From NCBI RefSeq assembly GCF_001455205.1, contig NZ_CP013341.1, forward strand, positions 868,001 through 932,000: a stretch of 64,000 bases of DNA, written 5' to 3'. Positions 1 through 9,113 of this stretch are shown here, in pieces; the stretch's first letter is position 1; each line of letters starts with the position of its first letter. The notes under the pieces are model-generated. The model saw only the letters and a list, made by a program, of their open reading frames with translations. It was not told the DNA's origin and did not search any database. This stretch comes from Nitrosomonas ureae (GTDB lineage Bacteria; Pseudomonadota; Gammaproteobacteria; Burkholderiales; Nitrosomonadaceae). The position numbers and the translations under genes were made by a program.

Positions 1-214
1 CACGAACTGTTTGAACATCTGTCAACGCATTTATAGGAATTGAAATATCAAAAGCATCTTCAATTTCCATAATCAGATTGAGCAGTTTGATGGAATCAAT
101 CGATAATTGGCTGATCAGGTTTGTTTCCGGGGTAATCAATACATCCGCATTGGTTAAATCGCTTAGACGGTCACAGAGCAACTTCATGATCTCATCATAA
201 TTACTTTCAGTCAT
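1..214 (-). CDS. Acyl carrier protein, 3' end cut by window edge
   Basis: The first 71 residues are visible, starting from the ATG at 212-214; the C-terminus lies beyond the left edge. The protein holds the phosphopantetheine attachment motif with Ser in a DS(I) context (SIDSIKLLNLIMEIED, about residues 39-54), followed by the acidic helix typical of ACPs. It is the last visible gene of a three-gene minus-strand run (acyl-AMP ligase, SDR, ACP), 29 bp after the SDR gene. The likely role is to carry an acyl chain loaded by the upstream ligase as a dedicated ACP, not the fatty-acid-synthase AcpP. The partner enzyme using the acyl-ACP is probably encoded further left. The family call is firm; the pathway is inferred. 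Confidence 0.85.
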   Translation of the reverse strand, partial: MTESNYDEIMKLLCDRLSDLTNADVLITPETNLISQLSIDSIKLLNLIMEIEDAFDISIPINALTDVQTVR

Positions 215-243
215 AGGTTATTTCAGTGCAGTTAATTTTGAAA

Positions 244-1158
244 TTAAATTACTTCAGATAATACATCTTGTAAACGAATTCTGGGATGCCATTCAGGTAA
301 CGCATTAGTCAAAGGGGTATTATTGCATACCCAGTCTTCATGCTGTAATTCATTAACCTTTCCCGGGGTCAACATAGGTGAGTATTGAAAGAAACGGGCA
401 AACCAGAGATTAATCAATGCGATACACCGGATAAGCAGATCTGGGATCACAATACAATATACTGTGCGCTTCCATACTTGCTGTGCTATGACTTTAAGGC
501 TCTGATAACTATATCCATCAGGTGTACCATCATCGAGTTCAAAGATTCCATTGATCGGATTCTTGGAATTTAACCAGGCTTGAATAGCTGAAACCAAATC
601 ACATACATGTATTAATCCAAATCTGTTTTGCATTTTCCCAACAACCGGAAGAAATCCGCGGTGTATCGATTGAAAAAGCGGCTTCATTTCTTTATCACCC
701 GGACCATAAACAGCTGTAGGACGAAAGATTGTCCATTGCAGTTGGCTTGAAAGTTCAATAAGTTTCTGCTCTGATAAATATTTGCTTTGAGCGTACCAGG
801 ATAATTCTGGTTGGCGTGCTGCTAAGGAAGAAATTAATAAGAAGCGAGGGAAAAGCTTTTGTTTTACCAGGATATGCAGAATATTCTCTGTTCCTGTAAT
901 ATTGGTACGCTCAAATTCTTGAAAAGAGCTTCCTTTTACTGTTGCAGCACAATGAATTACACACGCCACACCATCAACTAGACGATGCAATGCATTTAAA
1001 TCTTCTAAGTCACCTTGGATCCACTGAATTAATTCGGTATCTGAAAAACGGATAGTCCGAGTAAGTGCACGAACTATCCATCCATCTTGAATGAGTCTTT
1101 GAATTAGTACGCTGCCAATAAAACCAGTAGCACCTGTTACAGCTACTAATTTTCGCAT
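244..1158 (-). CDS. NAD(P)-dependent epimerase/dehydratase-like SDR
   Basis: This is a 304-aa extended short-chain dehydrogenase. It has the N-terminal Rossmann motif TGATGFIG (residues 8-15), an acidic residue pair after strand beta-3 (GDLEDL), and a YxxxK catalytic pair in SWYAQSKYLSEQ (about residues 121-132). Its length and the 3-beta-HSD-like layout suit oxidoreduction of a lipid or sugar ketone/hydroxyl. The ATG is 5 bp after the acyl-AMP ligase stop, and the ACP gene follows, so the three are almost certainly cotranscribed. In Caulobacter, an epimerase-like SDR next to an ACP and an acyl-ACP synthetase acts in ceramide synthesis. That role is possible here but not shown by sequence alone. 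Confidence 0.8.
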   Translation of the reverse strand: MRKLVAVTGATGFIGSVLIQRLIQDGWIVRALTRTIRFSDTELIQWIQGDLEDLNALHRLVDGVACVIHCAATVKGSSFQEFERTNITGTENILHILVKQKLFPRFLLISSLAARQPELSWYAQSKYLSEQKLIELSSQLQWTIFRPTAVYGPGDKEMKPLFQSIHRGFLPVVGKMQNRFGLIHVCDLVSAIQAWLNSKNPINGIFELDDGTPDGYSYQSLKVIAQQVWKRTVYCIVIPDLLIRCIALINLWFARFFQYSPMLTPGKVNELQHEDWVCNNTPLTNALPEWHPRIRLQDVLSEVI

Positions 1159-1163
1159 ATCTT

Positions 1164-2987
1164 TTATCTGTCGCCTGACTCTACAAAAGATAATTGATCA
1201 ACTAATTGAGTTCTCTGAATATATCCCTGTCTAGCCGCAAAACGCGAAAGCTTACCAGATGAGGTCCTTGGCAAGGTATGCGGCGGTACAAGCTCAACAA
1301 CACAATTGACTCCAAATGCCATATAAACAAGCTGCTGCAATCTAGTAGTCAGTGATTGACGTTCTGTTGGAGAGGTAAGTCTGCATTCAATCACTAGTAC
1401 AATAGTCGTGGTACCATCTTCATCATTAACTCCAAAAGCAGATGCCTCACGCGACCTGACTTCCGGTTGCTGTTCGGCTAGCTCTTCGATATCTTGCGCT
1501 CGAATATTGCGACCATTAACTATAATCACATCGGTACGACGTCCGGTTATAAACAAATCACCTTCAAACAGAAAACCAATATCGCCAGTATCGAGCCAAT
1601 TTCCAGGCTTAAGTGCCTTGTTCGTCTCTTCTGGGTTATTATAATAACCAGTCATTACGCTATCGCCCTGCACCAGTACGCTTCCAACCATCATCTCAGA
1701 TAATTGATGACCATCTTCGCCAATTATTTTAACGATATGCCCGGGCAATGGACGCCCGCAATTTACAAATTCATTTTGTTTTCGACCATCAGCTTGCAAT
1801 CTCACTGCCATTTTTTTATCAATCAGGGTCTTACTATCTACTTGCAGACTATTACATCCTGTATTGATTTTTGAAAATGTAACAGCAAGTGTTGATTCTG
1901 CAAGTCCATAACATGGCAAAAAAGCATTCTCATCAAAGCCGGCTGATGAAAATTTCTCAGCGAAGTTTCTTAAAGTTTCGGGACGAATCATTTCTGCGCC
2001 GATACCAGCTGCTCGCCAACAACTCAAATCCAATTCTTTTAGATCAGATTCTCGCACACGAAGTGTACATAGCTTAAGGCCAAATGGTTGGCTGAATGCA
2101 ACCGTACAGCGATTCCTGCTAATTAGCCGCAGCCACTGCAATGGACGAATTGCAAAATCCCGAGTTGCTAAATAATCTACTGAAATCTGTGTAACCATCG
2201 GAGCCAGAACGAGCCCAACCAACCCCATATCATGATAAAAAGGCAACCACGATGCAGAACGATCATCAGATCTTATTTCCAAACCGTTACGCACGATACC
2301 CTGTAAATTACACATCAAGGCTCGTTCCGTTATAACTACACCACGTGGGGTGCGCGTACTACCTGATGTAAATTGCAAATACGCAGTTTCATCTGGATGA
2401 TTAGGCTGCAGTTCTACATCATGTATAGGAAGCTCATTTAATTTTCCCGGTGTTCCCGTCCAGCGAATGCTGGTTGCACCTATTACCGCCTCATCAAGAA
2501 AATTAATGTAATCAATATTAGCTAGTGCAATACTCGCTTGACTACTTTCAAGCATACCCCTCAATTGCTGAACATATATTGCATGGCTTCCGAGATTAAC
2601 CGGAATCGGCATTGCAAATGGAACTAACCCAGCATAGCGGCATGCAAAAAACAACTCAACAAATTCCGGAGAGGTATCAGCGATGATCGCTACCCGGCTA
2701 CCCCGGGGCAAATCAAAACCGAACAAACGCTTAGCCAAAATACGAGCATTCTGCCTAAGTATCTTGTATGGCAGAACTGAACGAACATTTCCCTTTGCGT
2801 CATAAAAGTTATACCCCGTTACTCCCTTCGCTGCATATTCTAAAGCACTTGTTAGCGTATCAAAGCCAGCTAACTGCTGAATTAGCGTATTGAGTGTCGG
2901 TGTCGGTGTTAGATGCAATTCGCTTGAAGGCTGAAAATCAAACGCTTGCGTTAGCGGAGCGTTCAACTTGATTATTGTCGAACTCAA
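1164..2987 (-). CDS. Fatty-acyl-AMP ligase / acyl-ACP synthetase
   Basis: ANL-superfamily adenylating enzyme of about 607 aa. It shows the P-loop FTSGSTRTPRG, the FAAL-typical SWLPFYHDMGLVG, the A7/A8 region LDTGDIGFLFEGDLFITGR and the C-terminal catalytic Lys in RTSSGKLSR. FAALs activate fatty acids as acyl-AMP and hand them to an ACP; the adjacent ACP gene fits that. There is no ATG near the N-terminus. I chose the TTG at 2985-2987 because GAGGGG lies six bases upstream (2994-2999). The reading frame stays open to a TTG at 3059, which would add 24 residues with no such ribosome site. It is the first gene of the run that continues into the SDR and ACP. Confidence 0.85.
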   Translation of the reverse strand: MSSTIIKLNAPLTQAFDFQPSSELHLTPTPTLNTLIQQLAGFDTLTSALEYAAKGVTGYNFYDAKGNVRSVLPYKILRQNARILAKRLFGFDLPRGSRVAIIADTSPEFVELFFACRYAGLVPFAMPIPVNLGSHAIYVQQLRGMLESSQASIALANIDYINFLDEAVIGATSIRWTGTPGKLNELPIHDVELQPNHPDETAYLQFTSGSTRTPRGVVITERALMCNLQGIVRNGLEIRSDDRSASWLPFYHDMGLVGLVLAPMVTQISVDYLATRDFAIRPLQWLRLISRNRCTVAFSQPFGLKLCTLRVRESDLKELDLSCWRAAGIGAEMIRPETLRNFAEKFSSAGFDENAFLPCYGLAESTLAVTFSKINTGCNSLQVDSKTLIDKKMAVRLQADGRKQNEFVNCGRPLPGHIVKIIGEDGHQLSEMMVGSVLVQGDSVMTGYYNNPEETNKALKPGNWLDTGDIGFLFEGDLFITGRRTDVIIVNGRNIRAQDIEELAEQQPEVRSREASAFGVNDEDGTTTIVLVIECRLTSPTERQSLTTRLQQLVYMAFGVNCVVELVPPHTLPRTSSGKLSRFAARQGYIQRTQLVDQLSFVESGDR

Positions 2988-3491
2988 GATCTTCCCCTCG
3001 AAGTAATTGTACTTGTCATCTTGCTCATTTTTGCAAGAAATTCTGGTTGAGCGTGCCAATTTTTATTATTAAATTTTAAATAATGCATTTTTTCTGGCTG
3101 GAAAATTTTCATTCAAACGCTTACCGCTGACATTGCTTAACAAATATAAGTGTGTCATATTTGACCACTAAGCAGCTTATATAAGGTGCTTTTTCCTGTC
3201 AAGGCAATATTAGATTGGTGTTGCATCAAAACAACACCCGTTTAAATGACACTGTGAGAGCTCTGATCAAATCACATTCTGTATCCGCTCTCTTTGATCG
3301 ATATTTTTATTTCGTACTCTCTTTTTATTTGGATTAAGTTTCCCTATCCTATACCGATGGATTCTGATGCATCACAAAACTGCACATAAAATTAAATCCC
3401 GATGTTTTTTCAGCATTGACTATCAAAATTTGTAATATTCATTTATTTAACTCACATCTGCAGCTGATATATAAACTGTCAGTCCGACACA
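2988..3491. other. Intergenic region, likely promoter of the lipid operon
   Basis: About 500 bp of AT-rich sequence between the start of the acyl-AMP ligase operon and the end of the ceramidase-like gene, both on the minus strand. It must hold the promoter of the former and any terminator of the latter. I see no convincing intrinsic terminator, RNA gene or conserved ORF. A 7-bp inverted pair (GATCAAA/TTTGATC, about 3263-3299) has a long loop and is probably chance. Confidence 0.4.
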
Positions 3492-4271
3492 TCATCCTAA
3501 CAACACCCTTTTTTGCAATGTCTGTACAATTCGATAAGCGGCATACGCAGCAATCAGATGTTTTAACGTATGCCCGCTAACCCAGCCATCCGTCCAAGCA
3601 AAAATTGATTGATCCAATAACTCGGCCACCTTCGCAAACGCGTATAACGCAATGACCTGATAGATATCGCGACCATGGCTGTAGCGTGATGAAAAACGCA
3701 GGCTGATCCAGATAATCAGCAAAATCAGATAAAACTGCATCACGATATAAAAGTTTAGGTTACCCCTGCCCTGCTGTTCGGTCCAATACCAATACAGCAC
3801 GCTTAACACCGCCAAAATTACCAATAACGGTAACACTCTTAGGCCTATATTTGCACTCCCACGCTCGATCAAAGTTGCAGACAGCAGCGCGGCTATAGCA
3901 ATGACAATAGGTATTCTATCCCACAGCAAACGATGGATATCCGGCGCCCAGTGATAATAGATGGAACCAAATGCGACCAAGGCTATACTGGAAAACAACA
4001 CCCAGTATGGCAAGCTTTCTTTACCGTGATGAAATGTAGTTTGCGTTGGCATTCGCTGAACTCGCCACAGAAACATTAATCCAGCGCCTCCGCTGAGCAA
4101 AAAACCCAAATTGGATACTACATCGCTGAAATTAGGAATGCCAAAGAAATCACGTCGATCAGCGAAGAGATGATATTCGACGGACTGCGGAATAGGCGGC
4201 AGCAACATAGCCGCAATGATGACTACCACTGATAATCCGCCCATTATCCAAAGCTGTCGCTGCAAATTCAC
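3492..4271 (-). CDS. Ceramidase-like CREST-superfamily membrane hydrolase
   Basis: This is a 259-aa polytopic membrane protein with about seven hydrophobic segments. Conserved positions match the alkaline ceramidase / CREST family: SNLGFLLSG after helix 1, SIYYHWAPDIHRLLWDRIPI (Ser, His, Asp and WDR), and GHTLKHLIAAYAAY near the C-terminus. These Ser/Asp/His residues form the zinc site in CREST hydrolases. Family members cleave amides of long-chain bases, but many bacterial ones are uncharacterised. The start is GTG at 4269-4271; no ATG lies nearby. The gene is just upstream of the acyl-AMP ligase/SDR/ACP run on the same strand, separated by about 500 bp, so the two may share a lipid theme without being one operon. 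Confidence 0.75.
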   Translation of the reverse strand: MNLQRQLWIMGGLSVVVIIAAMLLPPIPQSVEYHLFADRRDFFGIPNFSDVVSNLGFLLSGGAGLMFLWRVQRMPTQTTFHHGKESLPYWVLFSSIALVAFGSIYYHWAPDIHRLLWDRIPIVIAIAALLSATLIERGSANIGLRVLPLLVILAVLSVLYWYWTEQQGRGNLNFYIVMQFYLILLIIWISLRFSSRYSHGRDIYQVIALYAFAKVAELLDQSIFAWTDGWVSGHTLKHLIAAYAAYRIVQTLQKRVLLG

Positions 4272-4325
4272 TCTATTAGACCTGGCATCATTCTGAATTC
4301 CTTGTCAGTTGACCTATAAAGCATT

Positions 4326-5675
4326 TCAATACATCTGGCCAACAGCTTCTCCGATCCGGCCAACAGCAATGATATTGATGCCTGCAATGGCCTGCTTGGG
4401 TTTATTGGCTAATGGAATAATAGCCTGCTTAAAGCCAAGTTTCGCGGCCTCTTTAAGTCGCTCCTGCCCGCGTTGCACCGGGCGTATTTCTCCGGCCAAA
4501 CCAATCTCACCGATCACAATCATTTTTTCCGCTATCGGTTTATTTCTTAGAGATGAAACCACCGCCAACATAACTGCAAGATCGGCACCTGGTTCAGTAA
4601 TTTTTACGCCCCCTACGGCATTAACAAAAACATCCTGATCATAGCAAGGAATGCCTGCATGGCGATGCAATACTGCCAATAGCATTGCCAGTCTGTTTTG
4701 TTCTAATCCGACACAAAGTCGTCGCGGATTGGGCGAGCGTGCTTCGTCGACCAAAGCCTGAATTTCCACCAATAGCGGGCGCGTGCCTTCTTGCGTAACC
4801 ATAATGCATGATCCCGGTACTTGCTTGTCATGATGCGAAAGAAACAATGCTGATGGATTCTTCACTTCGCGCAATCCTTTCTCGCTCATCGCAAAAACAC
4901 CTAATTCATTAATCGCGCCAAAACGATTCTTGAATGCGCGAACCATGCGAAAACTGGAGTGCATATCACCTTCAAAATACAACACAGTGTCGACCATATG
5001 CTCCAGTACGCGCGGACCGGCCAACGCACCCTCTTTGGTAACATGGCCGACTAAAATAATGCAGATACCGCTCGATTTAGCCAAGCGCGTTAATTGCGCT
5101 GCACATTCACGCACTTGTGCAACCGATCCCGGCGCTGATTGCAACACCTCGGAATAGATAGTTTGAATCGAATCGATCACCGCCACCGATGGTTTACGCT
5201 CCACCAAGACAGCCTGGATTTTCTCTAATTGAATTTCTGCATACAACTCGACCGACTGTACGTTCAGCGCCAATCGTTTAGCACGCAGCGCCACTTGCTG
5301 CGCGGATTCCTCACCGCTTATGTACAATACTGAATGCTGCGCCGACATAAAAGACAATGCTTGCAACAACAAGGTTGATTTACCGATCCCCGGATCTCCT
5401 CCCAGCAACACCACACCCCCATGCACTAATCCACCGCCCAGCACACGATCAAGCTCTTCAATACCGGTCGGGTAGCGCGCTTCTTCTCGCGCCTCGATAG
5501 TACTTAAGTTTTGTACCTGACCGATTTCCGATACTGGACTGAAACGCGACACAGCTTTCTCTGTCAGCGTTTCTATCAAAGTGTTCCATGCCTGGCAATG
5601 CGGACATTGACCTTGCCATTTGAGGGTTTGCCCACCACACTCAATGCAAGAAAAAATGTTTTTTTGTTTGGCCAT
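4326..5675 (-). CDS. radA: DNA repair protein RadA
   Basis: 449 aa, the usual length. The order is an N-terminal C4 zinc finger (CIECG...CPHC, residues 10-27), a RecA-like ATPase with Walker A GGDPGIGKSTLLLQ (about 92-105), the RadA-specific KNRFG motif (about 249-253) and a Lon-like C-terminal domain. RadA is a hexameric branch-migration helicase that extends RecA-made recombination intermediates. The gene stands apart from its neighbours functionally, with about 50 bp to the ceramidase-like gene downstream and rfbC upstream on the same strand. Nothing in it looks degraded. Confidence 0.97.
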   Translation of the reverse strand: MAKQKNIFSCIECGGQTLKWQGQCPHCQAWNTLIETLTEKAVSRFSPVSEIGQVQNLSTIEAREEARYPTGIEELDRVLGGGLVHGGVVLLGGDPGIGKSTLLLQALSFMSAQHSVLYISGEESAQQVALRAKRLALNVQSVELYAEIQLEKIQAVLVERKPSVAVIDSIQTIYSEVLQSAPGSVAQVRECAAQLTRLAKSSGICIILVGHVTKEGALAGPRVLEHMVDTVLYFEGDMHSSFRMVRAFKNRFGAINELGVFAMSEKGLREVKNPSALFLSHHDKQVPGSCIMVTQEGTRPLLVEIQALVDEARSPNPRRLCVGLEQNRLAMLLAVLHRHAGIPCYDQDVFVNAVGGVKITEPGADLAVMLAVVSSLRNKPIAEKMIVIGEIGLAGEIRPVQRGQERLKEAAKLGFKQAIIPLANKPKQAIAGINIIAVGRIGEAVGQMY

Positions 5676-5727
5676 TAATTCAGAAAAATTCGATTATGTT
5701 TGCAATTTCGCTACTGAGAATTGCAAG

Positions 5728-6273
5728 CTAATCATAGACCTCAGCCTTCTCGAAAGTTGCTCCGCATGCATCTTTGTCGGACAGTACCGGTGATCCGATA
5801 ATCGGCCAGTCAATGGCCAGCGTGGGATCATTCCAAACAATACAACGCTCGTGCTCGGGTGCCCAGTAATCAGTGGTGTTATACAGAAACTCGGCGTAAT
5901 CGGACAGCACAACGAAACCATGCGCGAAGCCAGGTGGAATCCATAATTGATTTTTGTTCTCGGCGCTCAGTATTCCACCCACCCATTTTCCAAAAGTCGG
6001 TGAAGAGCGACGAATATCCACAGCTATATCAAATACCTCCCCTGCTACCACGCGCGCAAGTTTCCCTTGCGCCTGTTTGATCTGATAATGCAAGCCACGC
6101 AAAACATTGCGCGCAGAGCGCGAATGATTGCTTTGCACAAATTGCACTGATCTTCCAATAACTGACTCAAAACTACGTTGATTAAAACTCTCATAGAAAA
6201 ATCCGCGTTCATCGCCGAAAACCTTGGGTTCAATCAGCAGAACATCCGGAATTGCAAGTGGGGTCGATTTCAT
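5728..6273 (-). CDS. rfbC: dTDP-4-dehydrorhamnose 3,5-epimerase
   Basis: Cupin-fold epimerase of 181 aa when started at the ATG at 6271-6273, exactly the family length. An in-frame ATG at 6300 would add nine residues and overlap the end of rfbA. Family residues are clear: FGDERGFFYESFN, the catalytic His in RGLHYQIKQAQGKLARV, DIAVDIRRSSPTFGKW, and PPGFAHGFVVLSD. It makes dTDP-L-rhamnose precursor by epimerising C3 and C5. It directly follows rfbA on the minus strand (about 16 bp). rmlB and rmlD are not in the window, so the remaining steps must be encoded elsewhere. Confidence 0.95.
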   Translation of the reverse strand: MKSTPLAIPDVLLIEPKVFGDERGFFYESFNQRSFESVIGRSVQFVQSNHSRSARNVLRGLHYQIKQAQGKLARVVAGEVFDIAVDIRRSSPTFGKWVGGILSAENKNQLWIPPGFAHGFVVLSDYAEFLYNTTDYWAPEHERCIVWNDPTLAIDWPIIGSPVLSDKDACGATFEKAEVYD

Positions 6274-6289
6274 CCGATATATACCTAAG

Positions 6290-7222
6290 TCAAAATTCAC
6301 GTTTCAATACATGCAACAAGTACTGGCCATATCCATTCTTTGCCAGTGGTGTTGCCAGGGTCTCCAGCTGTACCGCACTAATCCAACCGCGCAAAAATGC
6401 GATTTCTTCCGGACAAGCAATTTTCAATCCCTGTCGGCGCTCGATGGTCGCAACAAACTGACTTGCGTCGAGCAAGGATTCATGCGTACCGGTATCGAGC
6501 CAAGCATAACCGCGCCGCATGATTTCAACATTAAGCGCAGAATGTTCAAGATAAACACGATTCAAGTCAGTAATTTCCAGCTCGTTGCGGCTGGAAGGTT
6601 TCAGGCTTTTAGCGTAATCAACCACATGCTGATCATAAAAATAGAGTCCTGTTACCGCATAATTAGATTTGGGATGTTGAGGCTTTTCCACCAAATTCAA
6701 CACCTTACCGGCAGCATCAAACTCAACCACACCATATCGATCCGGATCGTGCACGTGATAGGCGAATACGCTGGCCCCGCTAGTACGCAGCATCGCGCTC
6801 AACAGCAAGTCATGAAAATCATGTCCATAAAAAATATTATCGCCCAATACCAACGCTGAACAATCGTTACCTATGAATGACTCGCCAATCAGAAAGGCCT
6901 GCGCCAGACCATCGGGTGAAGGTTGCTCAGCATAGCTGATACTCAATCCCCATTGATTTCCATCACGCAATAATTGTTGATAATTGACAACATCACGTGG
7001 CGTAGAAATTACCAGAATCTCTCGAATACCCGCCAGCATCAACGTACTAAGCGGGTAATAAATCATAGGCTTATCGAAAACCGGCAACAATTGCTTGGAT
7101 ACCGTTTGTGTGACGGGATAAAGTCGCGTTCCGGAACCGCCCGCAAGCACGATACCCTTGCGCCGGGGAACAACTGCTCCTGGAAAGTCCCTTGTTTTGT
7201 CAGAAGTATATAATATTGGCAT
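6290..7222 (-). CDS. rfbA: Glucose-1-phosphate thymidylyltransferase
   Basis: 310-aa nucleotidyltransferase. It shows the signature KGIVLAGGSGTRLYPVT (from about residue 22), the substrate-binding LVLGDNIFYG and VEKPQHPKSNYAVTGLYFYD, and a late WLDTGTHESLLDAS segment. It forms dTDP-glucose from dTTP and glucose-1-phosphate, the first step to dTDP-rhamnose. It carries about 19 extra N-terminal residues compared with usual family members. No ATG/GTG/TTG start lies closer to the Rossmann fold, and a G-rich ribosome site precedes the ATG at 7220-7222, so the extension looks real. It is divergent from the ABC exporter gene (150 bp between) and in operon with rfbC. Confidence 0.95.
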   Translation of the reverse strand: MPILYTSDKTRDFPGAVVPRRKGIVLAGGSGTRLYPVTQTVSKQLLPVFDKPMIYYPLSTLMLAGIREILVISTPRDVVNYQQLLRDGNQWGLSISYAEQPSPDGLAQAFLIGESFIGNDCSALVLGDNIFYGHDFHDLLLSAMLRTSGASVFAYHVHDPDRYGVVEFDAAGKVLNLVEKPQHPKSNYAVTGLYFYDQHVVDYAKSLKPSSRNELEITDLNRVYLEHSALNVEIMRRGYAWLDTGTHESLLDASQFVATIERRQGLKIACPEEIAFLRGWISAVQLETLATPLAKNGYGQYLLHVLKREF

Positions 7223-7372
7223 TCATAACCCCGTGATGTTCACAAACTTGTTAAAGCTCGCTTCCATCCGGCCCCATTCACTAAAAAGAACAGCGATTGT
7301 ACTATATCCGGTTCATATTCCAGCAAATTACACGATGCAATAACCACAGTATGTTGATGTAGAATTACACTT

Positions 7373-9085
7373 ATGACCCTTCCGCAACTCTATCTTCGTT
7401 TGCTTAAAAAACTTGCACCCTATGGGAGACCGCTTTTATACATTTTATTTGCCATGCTGATCTTGGCGGCAAGTATGGCTTATCTACCCCTACTGATTGA
7501 AAAAATGCTAGCAAGCATATTTGTTCTGAAGGATTTATCATTGGTACAACAGGTATCATTGACAATCATTGCATTATTTGTCGTACGTTGGATTTTTGGT
7601 TACATCAGTATTTATTACATCAGCACGATCAGCGGCAAACTGGGAACTGACTTGCGCATGGATTTTTTTCACAGGCTTGTGTCGCTGCCGGTAAATTATT
7701 ACGCTTATCTTAACCACAATAATCAAATCGACACATTGGTATCTCACATCAGTAGAATCACTCAGACCACAGTTCGTCACATTGCCCAGTTAGTGCAGGA
7801 TTGTCTTTCTATCATGGGATTATTGATCTGCGCACTATATCTTAACCAGGAATTCTCGTTGTTATTATTGCTGGTAACACCATTCATCATATTAGTGCAT
7901 GAAATGATTCGCAGTTATTTCAGCAAAACCGATCAACATAACTTATTAACTTTGAGAGATTTGATCGGCCACATTACACAGTCAGTCAAACATTACCGGA
8001 AAATCAGGCTGGATGGCGGACAAGCCGACGAAAGCCAACGTCTTGGAAGAATTTCAGAAACGCTGTTTCACACAGAAATGCAATCCGCAAAAATCGTGGC
8101 CATGGCTATCCCTACAAGTCAGCTTATCGCGGCATTGATGCTTACCGCTGTTACTTACATTATGGCATTACAGGCTACGAATAATACGCTGAGCTTATCC
8201 GAAGCAGGCGCATTGATAGCCATTGCATTACTCCTTATTTTCCCGCTTCGGCGAATTGCAAGTATTCCCAGAGAACTTGAACACGACCGGAAAATGATAG
8301 AAGCTACTTTCTCGTTTCTGGATCTCGCTCCCGAACAGGATATAGGCACTCTCAGTATTCAGCAGATCCGCGGCAAACTGGTATTTGAACAAATACGCCT
8401 CAATGACTCAATCCAAACAAAACCTATTCTGAGCCATATAAACTTAACGATTAAGCCATCAGAAGTTATTGTTATTAAGGGTTATACGGAAACTGAAAAG
8501 AATGTACTCATTGATTTGATACTCCGTCTGCGGCAACCTTCTAACGGAAGAATATTACTGGATGAATACTCGCTCGACAAAATAACTATAAATCAAATAT
8601 ATAGAAATATTTCCCTGGTATCCACCGATCCCTTCCTGCTCGACGAAAGAATTGCCGGCAACATCGCCTACGGCGCAATGCGTTGCGCCAATGAAGCAAA
8701 AATCACTGCTGCCGCACATGCTTCCCATGCTATGGAATTTATTCGTCGAATGCCTGAAGGCTTACAAACTCAAATTAACAATGATGGCAATGAAATCAGC
8801 AAAAAACAATTGATTCAACTCGCCATCGCACGGGCATTTTTAAAAAATGCCCCCCTATTAATTCTGGATGAAGTATTTGCAACACAAGAACCTGATTCCG
8901 CAGAACTGCTCTCCGCTCTAGAAAAATTGATACAAAATCGCACCACGTTGATTTTCAATCAACAGGTTCCACAATTAAAAAAGATTGATCGAATTGTAGT
9001 TCTGGAAAATGGATGCATCACAGAAAACTTGAAAACCATGGACCATTCTCAGTTAAGGCAGGAAACCCGGATTATCAATCATTAG
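7373..9085 (+). CDS. ABC exporter (MsbA-like fold) with degenerate ATPase motifs
   Basis: 570 aa: a six-helix transmembrane domain (about 1-315) fused to a nucleotide-binding domain (about 330-560), the half-transporter layout of MsbA-type exporters. The ATPase motifs are damaged. The Walker A position (370-377) reads GYTETEKN instead of GxxGxGKS/T, keeping only the first Gly and the Lys. The Q-loop glutamine is Thr/Ser (VSTDP). The signature LSGGQ is ISKKQ (475-479). The switch His is Asn/Gln (LIFNQQ, about 526-531). Walker B with its Glu (LLILDE, 495-500) is intact. The frame is otherwise complete. It may work with an intact partner, bind without turnover, or be drifting. It lies between polysaccharide genes, so a lipid-linked glycan or lipid substrate is plausible but unproven. 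Confidence 0.85.
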   Translation: MTLPQLYLRLLKKLAPYGRPLLYILFAMLILAASMAYLPLLIEKMLASIFVLKDLSLVQQVSLTIIALFVVRWIFGYISIYYISTISGKLGTDLRMDFFHRLVSLPVNYYAYLNHNNQIDTLVSHISRITQTTVRHIAQLVQDCLSIMGLLICALYLNQEFSLLLLLVTPFIILVHEMIRSYFSKTDQHNLLTLRDLIGHITQSVKHYRKIRLDGGQADESQRLGRISETLFHTEMQSAKIVAMAIPTSQLIAALMLTAVTYIMALQATNNTLSLSEAGALIAIALLLIFPLRRIASIPRELEHDRKMIEATFSFLDLAPEQDIGTLSIQQIRGKLVFEQIRLNDSIQTKPILSHINLTIKPSEVIVIKGYTETEKNVLIDLILRLRQPSNGRILLDEYSLDKITINQIYRNISLVSTDPFLLDERIAGNIAYGAMRCANEAKITAAAHASHAMEFIRRMPEGLQTQINNDGNEISKKQLIQLAIARAFLKNAPLLILDEVFATQEPDSAELLSALEKLIQNRTTLIFNQQVPQLKKIDRIVVLENGCITENLKTMDHSQLRQETRIINH

Positions 9086-9113
9086 CATCGATTCTTCAGA
9101 AATCTTTAATAAC

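Noticed and set aside
3263..3299. GATCAAA/TTTGATC inverted pair in the region before the acyl-AMP ligase
   Set aside because: The arms are 7 bp with a loop of over 20 bp, no U tract and no position relative to a promoter that makes sense.
6224..6859. Long plus-strand frame (211 codons) opposite rfbC/rfbA
   Set aside because: It lies on the reverse strand of two clearly conserved genes and its product resembles no protein family; it is a shadow frame.
5728..7222. A frameshift or gene fusion between rfbA and rfbC
   Set aside because: The overlap only arises if rfbC starts at the upstream ATG at 6300. With the ATG at 6273 both genes have normal lengths and separate frames.
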